Below, piece by piece: positions 37,301 to 46,219 of a DNA stretch of 64,000 bases (its first letter is position 1; every line of letters begins with the position of its first letter). The stretch is from positions 1,302,001 to 1,366,000 of the forward strand of contig NZ_CP115757.1 in assembly GCF_027912675.1 (NCBI RefSeq). Reading direction: 5' to 3'. Under the pieces are notes generated by a model. The model saw only the letters and a list, made by a program, of their open reading frames with translations. It did no database searches and had not been told where the DNA came from. This DNA comes from Paracoccus sp. SCSIO 75233. GTDB taxonomy: Bacteria > Pseudomonadota > Alphaproteobacteria > Rhodobacterales > Rhodobacteraceae. The position numbers and the translations under genes were made by a program.

Positions 37301-38221
37301 TCAGCGAAGTTTTATGCGCGGGTCGATCATTGGCGTGATCAGATCGGCCAGCAAATTCCCCAGCACGATGGCCACGGCAGAGGTGATGGTGACGCCCATG
37401 ATGATCGGGATGTCGACACGCTGGATTGCCTGCCATGCAAGCTGGCCGATGCCGGGCCAGCCAAAGACGCTTTCGACGACGACCACCCCACCCATGAAAA
37501 TGCCGATATCCATGCCGATCATGGCGATCACCGGCAGGATGGCGTTCGGCAGCGCGTGGCGCAGCAGGACACGCAGGCGGCTCAGCCCCTTGGCGCGGGC
37601 AGTGCGGATATAGTCAGCCCGCAGCACATCCAGCATGGAGGAGCGCATCATCCGGCTGTACCACCCCGCCCCCATGATCCCCAGCGTGACGGAGGGCAGC
37701 ACCAGATGCGCGAATGTCCCGTAACCGCCAATCGGGAACCAGCCGAGCTTGACGGCGAAGACGTACAGCAACAGCACCGCGACGACGAATTGCGGGGCGG
37801 AGACGGCGACGAAGGACGCCACCATCAGCCCGGTATCAAGCGGCCTGCCCCGGCGCAGCGCGGCGATCATGCCGAGCGTCAGACCGAACAGCAATTCGCA
37901 GAAGATCGCACCAACCATCAGTTGCAGCGTCGCAGGCAGCCGGGCGGCGATCAGCGAGGCGACCTCAGTCCGTTGCAGATAGCTCCGCCCCATATCGCCC
38001 TGCACCAGCCCCCACAGGTAATTGCAATATTGCACCCAGACCGGCTGATCGAGGCCCAGTTGGCGGCGGATATTCTCCACCACCTCCGGCGTCGCGGAGC
38101 GTCCGGCAATCTGGCGCACCGGATCGGCGGGCAGCACATATAGCAGCAGGAAGGTAATCAGGCTGACGCCAAGCAGGATCAGCACCGACTGGATCAGACG
38201 CCGGATCAGGTAAGCGGCCAT
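37301..38221 (-). CDS. DppB-type ABC transporter permease
   Basis: A 306-residue membrane protein with six predicted helices and the DppB-family N-terminus MAAYLIRRLIQSVLILLGVS. The EAA loop is RADYIRTARAKGLSRLRVLL. ATG 38221 overlaps the dppC-type stop by one base (TGATG). It pairs with the permease at 38221-39099. Confidence 0.92.
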   Translation of the reverse strand: MAAYLIRRLIQSVLILLGVSLITFLLLYVLPADPVRQIAGRSATPEVVENIRRQLGLDQPVWVQYCNYLWGLVQGDMGRSYLQRTEVASLIAARLPATLQLMVGAIFCELLFGLTLGMIAALRRGRPLDTGLMVASFVAVSAPQFVVAVLLLYVFAVKLGWFPIGGYGTFAHLVLPSVTLGIMGAGWYSRMMRSSMLDVLRADYIRTARAKGLSRLRVLLRHALPNAILPVIAMIGMDIGIFMGGVVVVESVFGWPGIGQLAWQAIQRVDIPIIMGVTITSAVAIVLGNLLADLITPMIDPRIKLR

Positions 38222-39099
38222 CAGTGCTGCCCCCTTTGGGTCGGGTCGAGCACTTCGCGCAGCGCGTCACCCACAAGGTTGAAGGCTAGCGCCAGGATCA
38301 GGATCGCGGCACCGGGGATGAAGACCAGCCACGGCGCGCTTTGGAAATAGGTCTGGTTTTCGAAGATGATATTGCCCCAGCTTGGCGTCGGCGGCTGCAC
38401 GCCCACGCCCAGATAAGACAGCGTCGCCTCCAGCAGCACGGTGGTGGAAATGCCCAAGGTCGCCCAGACGATGATCGTCGGCACCAGATGCGGCAGGATA
38501 TGCTGCCACAGGATCCGCGCGCCCGAAGCACCCAGCGTGCGCTCGGCGGCAACGAAATCCCGCTCCGCCAGCGTCGTGGTTTCAGTATAGACCACGCGGG
38601 CGGTCTGGACCCAGTTCACCAGCGCGATGACAAGCGCCACGATCCACAGCGAAGGCTGGAAGATCGCGGCAAGGCAGATCGCCAGCAGCAGCGCCGGAAA
38701 CGCCATCATCAGATCGGTGAACCGCATCAGCAGATTGCCGAACCAGCCGCGCACCCAGCCCGCCGTCAGACCGACCGCCGTGCCGAACGCGACCGAAATT
38801 CCATTGGCAATGATCCCGATCAGCAGCGAGGTTCGCGCGCCGTAGAGCAACCGCGAGAACAGATCGCGCCCCAGCAGATCGGTGCCCATCAGCCACGGGC
38901 CCCCGGGCGGCATCGGCGCGCCCTCCAGCGTCAGCCCGTCGAAATTCTGCTGATCCGGCGCATAGGGCGCGATCAGCGGGGCTGCGATGGCGCCGACCAC
39001 GACGATCACGATCAGCACCAGCCCCAGCAGGGCCAGCGGGCGGCGGAGCAGCCGCGAGAACGCGCCCCGCTCTGCCGGGTTTGTGGTGGCGACGCTCAT
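38221..39099 (-). CDS. DppC-type ABC transporter permease
   Basis: A 292-residue membrane protein. The N-terminal DppC signature is followed by GTDLLGRDLFSRLLYGARTS and the EAA loop ERDFVAAERTLGASGARILW. ATG 39099 overlaps the amiR-like stop (ATGA). Second permease of the amide-linked importer. Confidence 0.92.
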   Translation of the reverse strand: MSVATTNPAERGAFSRLLRRPLALLGLVLIVIVVVGAIAAPLIAPYAPDQQNFDGLTLEGAPMPPGGPWLMGTDLLGRDLFSRLLYGARTSLLIGIIANGISVAFGTAVGLTAGWVRGWFGNLLMRFTDLMMAFPALLLAICLAAIFQPSLWIVALVIALVNWVQTARVVYTETTTLAERDFVAAERTLGASGARILWQHILPHLVPTIIVWATLGISTTVLLEATLSYLGVGVQPPTPSWGNIIFENQTYFQSAPWLVFIPGAAILILALAFNLVGDALREVLDPTQRGQH

Positions 39100-39692
39100 C
39101 GTCCGTTCCCCCGTCTGCCAGAGGGATCGAATTGGGCAACCACCCGTTCCGCCGCCGCCTCAAAGCTCTCGCGCCGGTCGGTGGCGAGGCGGCGCAGCTT
39201 TGCAAACGCATCCTCGTCGCTCATCCCTTGCGCGACCAGCGCCATGACGGCGCGCACCACAGTTTCGCGCCCCGCCAAACGGTCGCGCAGACCCGCGACT
39301 TCTGCCGCATAGCAAGCCTGCGCCTGATAGGTCGCCCGCGCGATCAGAAGCGCCGAATAGACGCCGCTGTCGCCGACCGGCTTCAGCAGTTGCGCATGTG
39401 CGCCGCGCGCCAGCGACCATTCGATCCGACCCGGTGCTTCAGACCCGATCAGCGCGATCATCGGCATCGGGCTTTGGCCCGCTGGCCACGGGAACTGGGC
39501 GTCGAAGCCCATATCCACGTCGAAAAACAGGAAATCCGCGTCGCATTCCGCCGGCAATTCGGGCCAGATGACCTCCGAATGCAGACCGATCGCGGCCAGT
39601 TGCCGCTCAAGTGCTGTGATCGCGGTATGGGGCCGGTGCAGGATCAGCGCCCGCGCCCCGGCCAGTTCGAGTATGCGCAACCCACCCGTCAT
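39096..39692 (-). CDS. amiR: AmiR-type ANTAR-domain antiterminator
   Basis: A 198-residue protein (Pseudomonas AmiR is 196). The N-terminal half is a receiver-like pseudo-domain, then a coiled-coil segment (ATYQAQACYAAEVAGLRDRL). The C-terminal ANTAR domain covers about residues 135-185 (AVMALVAQGMSDEDAFAKLR). AmiR-type proteins bind leader RNA and prevent termination; AmiC sequesters AmiR until amide binds. ATG 39692 overlaps the amiC stop (ATGA). An intrinsic terminator in the amiC leader is the natural target. Confidence 0.9.
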   Translation of the reverse strand: MTGGLRILELAGARALILHRPHTAITALERQLAAIGLHSEVIWPELPAECDADFLFFDVDMGFDAQFPWPAGQSPMPMIALIGSEAPGRIEWSLARGAHAQLLKPVGDSGVYSALLIARATYQAQACYAAEVAGLRDRLAGRETVVRAVMALVAQGMSDEDAFAKLRRLATDRRESFEAAAERVVAQFDPSGRRGNGR

Positions 39693-40747
39693 TTTACCAA
39701 CTTCAGCGATGGCCGTACCAGCCGGAGCCGGTCGGGCCGTGTCAGATAAGGATCGCCCGGAACCGGATCCATGCGGTGCACGACCCGGAACCCGCCATCC
39801 CTGACCTCTCCGATCAGGACCGGCAGGCTGACGTGATGGGTCTGCGGATCGACAGGCCCGCCCCCTGCATCGAGCGCCAGCAGATCGGACAATGTCATTG
39901 CCTCCCCGCCCGGATGACGATGGAACAGCCGGGCCATCTCCATGATCGCGGCATGGCCCGCAGCCTCGTGCGAGTTGGCGAAGCGTTCCTGTGTACCCGG
40001 CTCATGGAAATAGGGACCCGCGGCGATAACCCCCTCGCCCGAATCGCCGATCATCGGCAATTCGCACTCTGTCAGGTTGCAGGACAGAATCGGAATATCG
40101 GGCAGACGGGCCTTCATTTCCCGCAGGAAGGCGTATTGAGAGCTTGCAATCAGCGAGTTCAGCACGAAATCCGGTCGCGCCGCCGCGATATCGTCGACCA
40201 TGCCGTTCACATCCGTCTCCGCGATCGAGAGATGCCGCTCGCCGGTGATCTCGCCACCTGCTGTCGTCACCAGTTCCCGCGCCAGCCGGTCGATTTCCCA
40301 TCCCCAGATATAATTCGATGCGACCAGATGCACCCGCCGCCCGAATCGCGGCATCGCCCAGTCGAGCAAGGGCAGCAGATGCTGGTTGGCGCACGCATGC
40401 ATATAGGCGACATGGGCCGAGGCCTCGAACCCCTCATGCGGGATCCCGTACCACAATGAAGCCCCGGCGCGTTCCAGCACCGGCAGCACCTCCTTGCGGC
40501 TCCAGGAGGTCGTGCAGCCGAAGATGTGCCGGGCCGGACTTGCGGACAGGATGTCGCTGCAAAGCGGGGCATAGAGATCGACCTGCCCCTTCGGGTCGCG
40601 CTCCACCGGGACCAGATGAACCGACAGGGAAGGATCCGCATTCACCTGATCTATCCCGGCCAGCGCGCCGCGCAGGCTGGAGCGGCTTATCATGCTGTAA
40701 TCGCCGGAATGCGACAGCAGGATGCCAATGTGAACCTTCCGCTTCAT
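39689..40747 (-). CDS. amiC: AmiC-type amide-sensing regulator, periplasmic-binding fold
   Basis: A 352-residue protein of the AmiC/UrtA type (receptor family ligand-binding), without a signal peptide, consistent with a cytoplasmic sensor. AmiC-like blocks: MKRKVHIGILLSHSGDYSMI, FGCTTSWSRKEVLPVLERAG and LVASNYIWGWEIDRLAREL. In Pseudomonas, AmiC binds short amides and releases AmiR. ATG 40747 follows AAGGAA. It is first in the operon amiC-amiR-dppC-dppB-SBP-amidase-ATPase. Confidence 0.88.
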   Translation of the reverse strand: MKRKVHIGILLSHSGDYSMISRSSLRGALAGIDQVNADPSLSVHLVPVERDPKGQVDLYAPLCSDILSASPARHIFGCTTSWSRKEVLPVLERAGASLWYGIPHEGFEASAHVAYMHACANQHLLPLLDWAMPRFGRRVHLVASNYIWGWEIDRLARELVTTAGGEITGERHLSIAETDVNGMVDDIAAARPDFVLNSLIASSQYAFLREMKARLPDIPILSCNLTECELPMIGDSGEGVIAAGPYFHEPGTQERFANSHEAAGHAAIMEMARLFHRHPGGEAMTLSDLLALDAGGGPVDPQTHHVSLPVLIGEVRDGGFRVVHRMDPVPGDPYLTRPDRLRLVRPSLKLVK

Positions 40748-41120
40748 CAAGTTCCTTTCCGTGAAACAACAAAGGCCCCATCCCTGCATAATGAGGGTTG
40801 GGGCCTTGCTGCCATGCGAGTTCGCGATGTCGGATCAGACTGCGACGGACTGACCCAACCGTCAAGGATTAAATATGAGCGGGCCCGTTTTTTGCCGTTT
40901 CCGCAGGTAATGTTCAGTTGGTTTAACGGCGGGATTGCAGCGTATACGCCTGATGCAACCACGCGATGAAGATTGCATTCTAACATACGAAAAACAAACA
41001 AATTAACCCAAAACGTCACAAGAGCGTCACGCCTTCGCAACATTGGCTTCACGATTCACGGTTAGCGGTTCCCCCCGATGTAACCCGGGCCGCGTCAGCG
41101 GCTCTCGTATGGAGGTGATC
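40748..41120. other. Intergenic region between divergent amiC and ABC-transporter operons
   Basis: 373 nt. Next to amiC: the leader terminator. Centre: the perfect palindrome GCGTATACGC (40940-40949), flanked by TTGCA/TGCAA arms. A loose minus-strand promoter candidate is TTGGGT, 18 nt, TATGTT near 41000. Next to the plus-strand gene: a very strong ribosome binding site, GGAGGTGAT (41111-41119), complementary to the 16S 3' end. Confidence 0.55.
40762..40807 (-). terminator. Intrinsic terminator in the amiC leader
   Basis: On the minus strand, AAGGCCCC pairs with GGGGCCTT, extended by an A-T pair and, past a mismatch, CCCT/AGGG around an 8-nt loop. A T-rich run follows (TTTGTTGTTT). It ends 15 nt before amiC. 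A terminator inside an operon leader ahead of an AmiR-type gene indicates antitermination control. Confidence 0.75.
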
Positions 41121-42215
41121 ATGCCCCTGACAATCCGCTCCCTGACCCTCGGCTGCGCCATCGGTGCGCTCCTCAGCGCCACGGCCTATGCCGAACCCAG
41201 CCAGGAACTGATCGACGCTGCCAAGGAAGAAGGCATGCTGACCACGATCGCCCTGCCCCATAGCTGGTGCGGCTATGGCGAGGTGATCGAAGGTTTCAAG
41301 GCCAAGTACGGCATTGAGATCAACGAACTCGACCCGAATGCCGGTTCCGGCGACGAGCTGGAAGCGATCAAGGCCAACGAAGGCAATACCGGCCCGCAGG
41401 CCCCGGACGTGATCGATGTCGGTCTGTCCTTCGGCCCCGCCGCGATGGAACAGGGTCTGATCCAGCCCTACAAGGTCTCCACCTGGGATTCGATCCCGGA
41501 TGATGCCAAGGAAGCCGATGGTTACTGGTATGGCGACTATTACGGCGTTCTGGCTTTCGCCGTGAACAAGGACATCTTCCCCGAAGCGCCGACCAGCTTC
41601 GCCGATCTGAAAGATCCTCAATACGCCAACGCCATCGCCATTCCGGGCGATCCGCGGACCGGCAACAGCTCGATGATGACGGTTCTGGCGGGCGGCATCT
41701 CGACCGGCGCCGAAAGCGGCGGCGACGCGCTGAATGCGGGCATCGCCTATTTCAAAGAACTGAAAGAAAGCGGCAATCTGGTGCCCGTGAACGGCAACGC
41801 CCAGAACCTCGCACAGGGCACCACCCCGATCTATTTCGACTGGGACTATAACCTGCTGGCAATGCGCGACAAGCTGGCCGGCAACCCGCCGGTTGAAGTT
41901 GTCGTGCCGTCGGATTCGGTTGTCGCAGGCGTCTATGTTCAGGCGATCTCCGCTTACGCGCCGCACCCGAACGCCGCGAAGCTGTGGATGGAGTATCTTT
42001 ACTCCGACGAGGGTCAGCTTGGCTGGCTGAAAGGCTATTGCCACCCGATCCGCTTCAACGACATGGCCGAGCGCGGTGTCATCCCGCAGGAGCTGATCGA
42101 CAACCTGCCCCCGGCAGAGAACTACGCCAAGGCCGTTTTCCCGTCGCTTGACGAACAGGAAGAGGCGAAAACCGCCGTTGCCGAAAACTGGGCGACGGAG
42201 ATGGGCATCCAGTAA
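41121..42215 (+). CDS. Periplasmic substrate-binding protein, spermidine/putrescine-iron-like ABC family
   Basis: A 364-residue protein with a signal peptide ending near AYAE (residues 19-22). Blocks such as GLSFGPAAMEQGLIQPYK, DGYWYGDYYGVLAFAVN and EYLYSDEGQLGWLKG are typical of family 1 binding proteins of the PotD/AfuA type. ATG 41121 follows the near-perfect ribosome binding site GGAGGTGAT. First gene of a four-gene importer with a PHP phosphoesterase. The ligand is unknown; polyamine, phosphonate or organophosphate are all open. Confidence 0.88.
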   Translation: MPLTIRSLTLGCAIGALLSATAYAEPSQELIDAAKEEGMLTTIALPHSWCGYGEVIEGFKAKYGIEINELDPNAGSGDELEAIKANEGNTGPQAPDVIDVGLSFGPAAMEQGLIQPYKVSTWDSIPDDAKEADGYWYGDYYGVLAFAVNKDIFPEAPTSFADLKDPQYANAIAIPGDPRTGNSSMMTVLAGGISTGAESGGDALNAGIAYFKELKESGNLVPVNGNAQNLAQGTTPIYFDWDYNLLAMRDKLAGNPPVEVVVPSDSVVAGVYVQAISAYAPHPNAAKLWMEYLYSDEGQLGWLKGYCHPIRFNDMAERGVIPQELIDNLPPAENYAKAVFPSLDEQEEAKTAVAENWATEMGIQ

Positions 42216-42286
42216 TTTCACTGATGCCTTGTGATGTTGCGGGTGGCGGACAACGCCGCCCGCGCTTTCGGTGAATGGAGGGCGGA

Positions 42287-43201
42287 TTGGCCGATATTAC
42301 CACCCCGAACCAGATGACCCCACAGCCGTCCACGACCGCGAAGCGCAGGCTGACCGGCGGGATCGGTTTGCACTGGCTGGGTCTGGTGCCGTTCATGCTG
42401 TTCTGCATGTTGTTCCTGATCTTTCCGGTCCTGTACCTGATCAACGGCGCGTTCCAGACGCCTGACGGGCGCTATTCACTGGAGACGATCCTGTCGTTAC
42501 GCGATCCGCAATTCCTGACCTCTTACTGGCTGTCGCTGCGGCTGAGCTTCGTCTCCGCTGCTATGGGGGCGATTTTCGGTCTGCTGCTGTGCTGTGCATT
42601 GCTTCTGGGCGGTTTGCCGGGCTGGGTCCGGCGCGCCTTCATGACGTTTTCCGGTGTCGCCTCGAACTTCGCGGGGGTGCCGCTGGCCTTCGCCTTTATC
42701 GCCACGCTGGGCCGTTTGGGTCTGGTCACGCTGCTGCTGCGCGATCTGTTCGGGATCAATATCTACGCGGCCGGGTTCAGCCTGTTTTCCTTCTGGGGGC
42801 TGGCGCTGACCTATCTTTATTTCCAGTTGCCGCTGATGCTGCTGATGATCACACCCTCGATCGAGGGGCTGCGCAGCGAATGGCGCGAAGCCGCTGAGAG
42901 CCTCGGTGCATCCGGTCGCGAATACTGGCAGCGCGTGGCACTGCCGATCCTGATGCCATCGGTCATGGGCTGTTTTCTGCTGCTGTTCGCAAACGCCTTC
43001 GGCACGCTGGCCACAACCTATGCCCTGACCTCGTCCAACTTCCCGGTCGTGCCGATCGTGCTGTTCCAGCAGATCCGCGGCAATGTGCTGTATAACCCCA
43101 ATCTCGGCTATGCGATTGCGCTTGGCATGATCGTCATCATGGCGTTCTCCAACACGCTGTATTTCATCCTGCGCCGTCGGGCCGAAAGGTGGCAGAAATG
43201 A
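42287..43201 (+). CDS. ABC transporter permease, PotB-like
   Basis: A 304-residue, six-helix permease. The EAA loop is EWREAAESLGASGREYWQRV. TTG 42287 is chosen because GGAGG lies at 42277-42281; an in-frame ATG at 42275 sits on the ribosome-binding site itself, and ATG 42314 is also possible. Its stop overlaps the next permease gene (ATGA). Confidence 0.87.
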   Translation: MADITTPNQMTPQPSTTAKRRLTGGIGLHWLGLVPFMLFCMLFLIFPVLYLINGAFQTPDGRYSLETILSLRDPQFLTSYWLSLRLSFVSAAMGAIFGLLLCCALLLGGLPGWVRRAFMTFSGVASNFAGVPLAFAFIATLGRLGLVTLLLRDLFGINIYAAGFSLFSFWGLALTYLYFQLPLMLLMITPSIEGLRSEWREAAESLGASGREYWQRVALPILMPSVMGCFLLLFANAFGTLATTYALTSSNFPVVPIVLFQQIRGNVLYNPNLGYAIALGMIVIMAFSNTLYFILRRRAERWQK

Positions 43202-44010
43202 AGCTGACCCGTGTCCTTTCCGTTTTCATGGTGATTTTCGCGGCACTCTTCTTCCTCGTGCCGCTCTTCGCCACCTTCAACTTCTCCCTGCGGATGGAGC
43301 GGGATCAGCTTTCCTTCGCCGCCTATCGCTCGGTGCTGGAAAGCAATACCTTCATCGACGCGCTCAGCTTCTCCGCCCTTGCCTCGCTTCTGGCAATCCT
43401 GTTCGGCATCCTGCTGGTGGTGCCGACCGCTTATTGGGTGCGGCTGAAACTGCCCGCGATGCGCCCGGTGACGGAGTTCCTCAGCCTGATGCCGCTGATC
43501 ATTCCGCCGGTGGTTCTGGTGTTCGGCTATGTCCGCATCTACGGCACCGATTCCTTCCTGCCGCTGACCATGACGCAGCTTGGCACGAATGCGCTGCTGG
43601 TCGTCGGCTATGTGGTGCTGTCGCTGCCTTATATGTATCGCGCCGTCGATAACGGCATGGCCGCCATCGACATCGGCACGCTGACGGAAGCCGCCGAAAG
43701 CCTTGGCGCATCGCGTGCCCGCACGGTCACCGGGGTGATCTTCCCCAATGTCCGCTCTGCCATCGTGTCGGGCGCCTTCCTGACCTTCTCCATCTCGCTG
43801 GGCGAGTTCGTCATCACCAGCCTGCTCAGCCGTCCGGGCTTCGGGCCTTACATGGTCCAGATCGGGCAGGATTACGCCTACCAGCCTGCCGCCATCGCCA
43901 TCATGGCATTTGCGTTTACCTGGGTCTGCATGGCGCTGATGGCATTCTTCGCCACCCGTAAACCGGGACAGGGCATTCTTCCGGGCTTTCTGAAAAGGGC
44001 CAAAACATGA
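43198..44010 (+). CDS. ABC transporter permease, PotC-like
   Basis: A 270-residue, six-helix permease. The EAA loop is TLTEAAESLGASRARTVTGV, followed by PNVRSAIVSGAFL. ATG 43198 overlaps the upstream stop; a GTG at 43189 is an unlikely alternative. Its own stop overlaps the ATPase start (ATGA). Confidence 0.9.
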   Translation: MKLTRVLSVFMVIFAALFFLVPLFATFNFSLRMERDQLSFAAYRSVLESNTFIDALSFSALASLLAILFGILLVVPTAYWVRLKLPAMRPVTEFLSLMPLIIPPVVLVFGYVRIYGTDSFLPLTMTQLGTNALLVVGYVVLSLPYMYRAVDNGMAAIDIGTLTEAAESLGASRARTVTGVIFPNVRSAIVSGAFLTFSISLGEFVITSLLSRPGFGPYMVQIGQDYAYQPAAIAIMAFAFTWVCMALMAFFATRKPGQGILPGFLKRAKT

Positions 44011-45086
44011 GCTTTCTGACACTGACCTCCATCACCAAGAGCTTCGGGCCGAACACGGTCGTGCGCGACTTCAACCTGTCGGTCGACAAGGGCGAGTTCG
44101 TGTCCTTCCTCGGGCCGTCGGGCTGCGGCAAGACCACGGTGCTGCGTATGATCGCAGGCTTCGAGACGCCGACCTCCGGCGAAATCCTTGTCGATGGCAA
44201 GGACGTGACCGCGCTCCCCGCCTCCCGCCGGAGAATCGGGATGGTGTTTCAGGCCTACGCGCTTTTCCCGAACATGACCGTGCACGAAAATGTCGCCTTC
44301 GGCCTGAAAATCGCCAAGATGGACAAGGCGGCCATCGACGCCCGCGTGCGCGAGATGCTGGAACTGATCGCGCTCGACCATCTGGGCAACCGCTACCCCT
44401 ATCAGCTGTCCGGCGGTCAGCAGCAGCGCGTGGCGCTTGCCCGCGCGTTGGCCCCGCAGCCGCATCTGCTGCTGCTGGATGAGCCGCTTTCGGCGCTCGA
44501 TGCCAAGGTCCGCGTCTCGCTTCGCGACGATATTCGCGCCATTCAGCGTGAGTTGGGTATTACGGCGATTTTCGTGACCCACGATCAGGAGGAGGCGCTG
44601 TCGATCTCCGACCGGGTCGTCGTCATGCATCAGGGCCGCGCCGATCAGATCGGCACCCCGGCAGAGATCTATAACCGTCCCGCCACCCGCTTCGTCGCCA
44701 GCTTCGTCGGCCATCTGAACACGTTTGATGCGCGGATGGAAAACGATGCCTCACTGGAATTTGCCGGTCGTCGTTTCCCGGCAATGGATCAGCTGCGCCT
44801 GCTCGCCTCTGACGGCGCGGTCGACGGCAAGATCGACGGCCCGGTCACTGTCGCGCTGCGCCCGGAGGCCCTGTCGTTCCAACCGCGCCGCGCCGGTGAC
44901 CTGGCGATCGAGGGGCGCGTCGTCTACAGCGATTTCCTCGGCTCCGTGGTGCGGGCGCGGGTCGATGTCGGCGGCAAGCCGGTCTCCGTCGATATGTTCA
45001 ACAGCATCGACGCGGCACTGCCGCAGCCGGGTAACGATACCGAGCTTTATTTCTCCCCCGACGACCTTCTTGTCCTGCCAAAGTGA
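44007..45086 (+). CDS. ABC transporter ATP-binding protein, PotA-like with TOBE domain
   Basis: A 359-residue ATPase. Walker A GPSGCGKT (residues 35-42), signature LSGGQQQR, Walker B LLLLDEP, switch His VTHDQEEAL. A C-terminal TOBE domain covers about 275-355 (RPEALSF, GSVVRARVDVGG). ATG 44007 overlaps the upstream permease stop. Motor for the importer; the next gene is a PHP-domain hydrolase 7 nt away. Confidence 0.92.
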   Translation: MSFLTLTSITKSFGPNTVVRDFNLSVDKGEFVSFLGPSGCGKTTVLRMIAGFETPTSGEILVDGKDVTALPASRRRIGMVFQAYALFPNMTVHENVAFGLKIAKMDKAAIDARVREMLELIALDHLGNRYPYQLSGGQQQRVALARALAPQPHLLLLDEPLSALDAKVRVSLRDDIRAIQRELGITAIFVTHDQEEALSISDRVVVMHQGRADQIGTPAEIYNRPATRFVASFVGHLNTFDARMENDASLEFAGRRFPAMDQLRLLASDGAVDGKIDGPVTVALRPEALSFQPRRAGDLAIEGRVVYSDFLGSVVRARVDVGGKPVSVDMFNSIDAALPQPGNDTELYFSPDDLLVLPK

Positions 45087-45093
45087 GGCACCA

Positions 45094-46020
45094 ATGATAT
45101 TTCCCGGTTTTGATGCGCCCGGCCGTTTCTGGCGCGGCAATCTGCACGGCCATTCCAACCTGTCCGATGGCAGCCTGACCCCGGAAGAGGTCTGCCGCCG
45201 CTATGCCGCGGAGGGCTATGATTTCACCTGTGTGACCGACCATTTCATCGGCATCTACAAATACCCCATCACCGACACGACGCCGTTCCGCCGCAATGAT
45301 TTTACCACCATCCTCGGCGCGGAAATCCACTCCGGCGCGATGCAGAATGGCGAGCTGTGGCATATCCTCGCCGTGGGCCTGCCGGCGGATTTCACCCCGC
45401 CGAACGCGCCGGCCTTTGTCCCGGTGGAGGGCATGGAAAGCGCTGCCGATCTGGCGCGGCGCGCCCGCGATGCCGGGGCCTTCATCGCCATAGCCCATCC
45501 GCAATGGTCCGGGCTGACGCTGGACGACGCACGCTCCATCGACGCCGCCCATGCGGTCGAGATCTATAACCACGGCTGCGGCAATTGCGTCGCACGAGGT
45601 GACGGCACGGCCATTGCCGATCTGCTGTTGAGCGAGGGGCGCGAGCTGACCCTGATCGCCACCGATGACAGCCATTTCACCGAGCCGGATCATTTCGGCG
45701 GCTGGGTCATGGTCAAGGCGGCGGAGAATACGCCTGACGCCCTGCTCGACGCGCTGAAAGCCGGGCAGTTTTACAGTTCACAAGGGCCGGAAATCCATCG
45801 CGCCGAACTCACCGCGACCGGCGTCGAGGTGGAGTGCAGCGCCGCAGCAAGGGTGATCGTTCAGGGCGCGGGATCGGCCTCTGTCGCGGTGCATGGCGAA
45901 AGCCTGACGCGGGCGACGGTTCCGTTGGCGCGGTTTGAGAACAGCAATTGGTTGCGGGTCACGGTCATGGATCGCGCGGGCAAATGCGCCTGGACCAACC
46001 CGGTTTCCGTCCGCGCCTGA
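45094..46020 (+). CDS. PHP-domain metal-dependent phosphoesterase (CehA/McbA-like)
   Basis: A 308-residue PHP protein. Metal-ligand motifs: NLHGHSNLSDG (17-27), CVTDHF, GAEIHSG, IAIAHPQW and ATDDSHF. It has the trinuclear metal set of PHP phosphoesterases. The C-terminal ~80 residues form a beta-rich domain. ATG 45094, seven nucleotides after the ATPase stop, so it is cotranscribed with the importer. It may hydrolyse the imported substrate, for instance a phosphodiester. No signal peptide, so cytoplasmic. Confidence 0.87.
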   Translation: MIFPGFDAPGRFWRGNLHGHSNLSDGSLTPEEVCRRYAAEGYDFTCVTDHFIGIYKYPITDTTPFRRNDFTTILGAEIHSGAMQNGELWHILAVGLPADFTPPNAPAFVPVEGMESAADLARRARDAGAFIAIAHPQWSGLTLDDARSIDAAHAVEIYNHGCGNCVARGDGTAIADLLLSEGRELTLIATDDSHFTEPDHFGGWVMVKAAENTPDALLDALKAGQFYSSQGPEIHRAELTATGVEVECSAAARVIVQGAGSASVAVHGESLTRATVPLARFENSNWLRVTVMDRAGKCAWTNPVSVRA

Positions 46021-46219
46021 CCCGGCGACCGTCGGGTGCCGCGAGAAATGGTGACTTCCACGGGCGACGCCTTCCTTCGGGCGCGCCCGTGATCTGATCC
46101 GGCTGCGGGCAAATGCCATCTCCCGTTTCCCTGCAATGCAGGAAATGCTATGCGAACATATTTTCGCAAGCGCCGCGATGGATTTGCGGCGGCGTGACCT
46201 CTGCAAGGAAACCGGCCCG

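Noticed and set aside
40801..40960. Classical pair of ANTAR hexaloop hairpins in the amiC leader
   Set aside because: I could fold weak stems (for example GACGG/CCGTC), but no pair of hexaloops with the expected A1/G4 pattern, so I report only the terminator.
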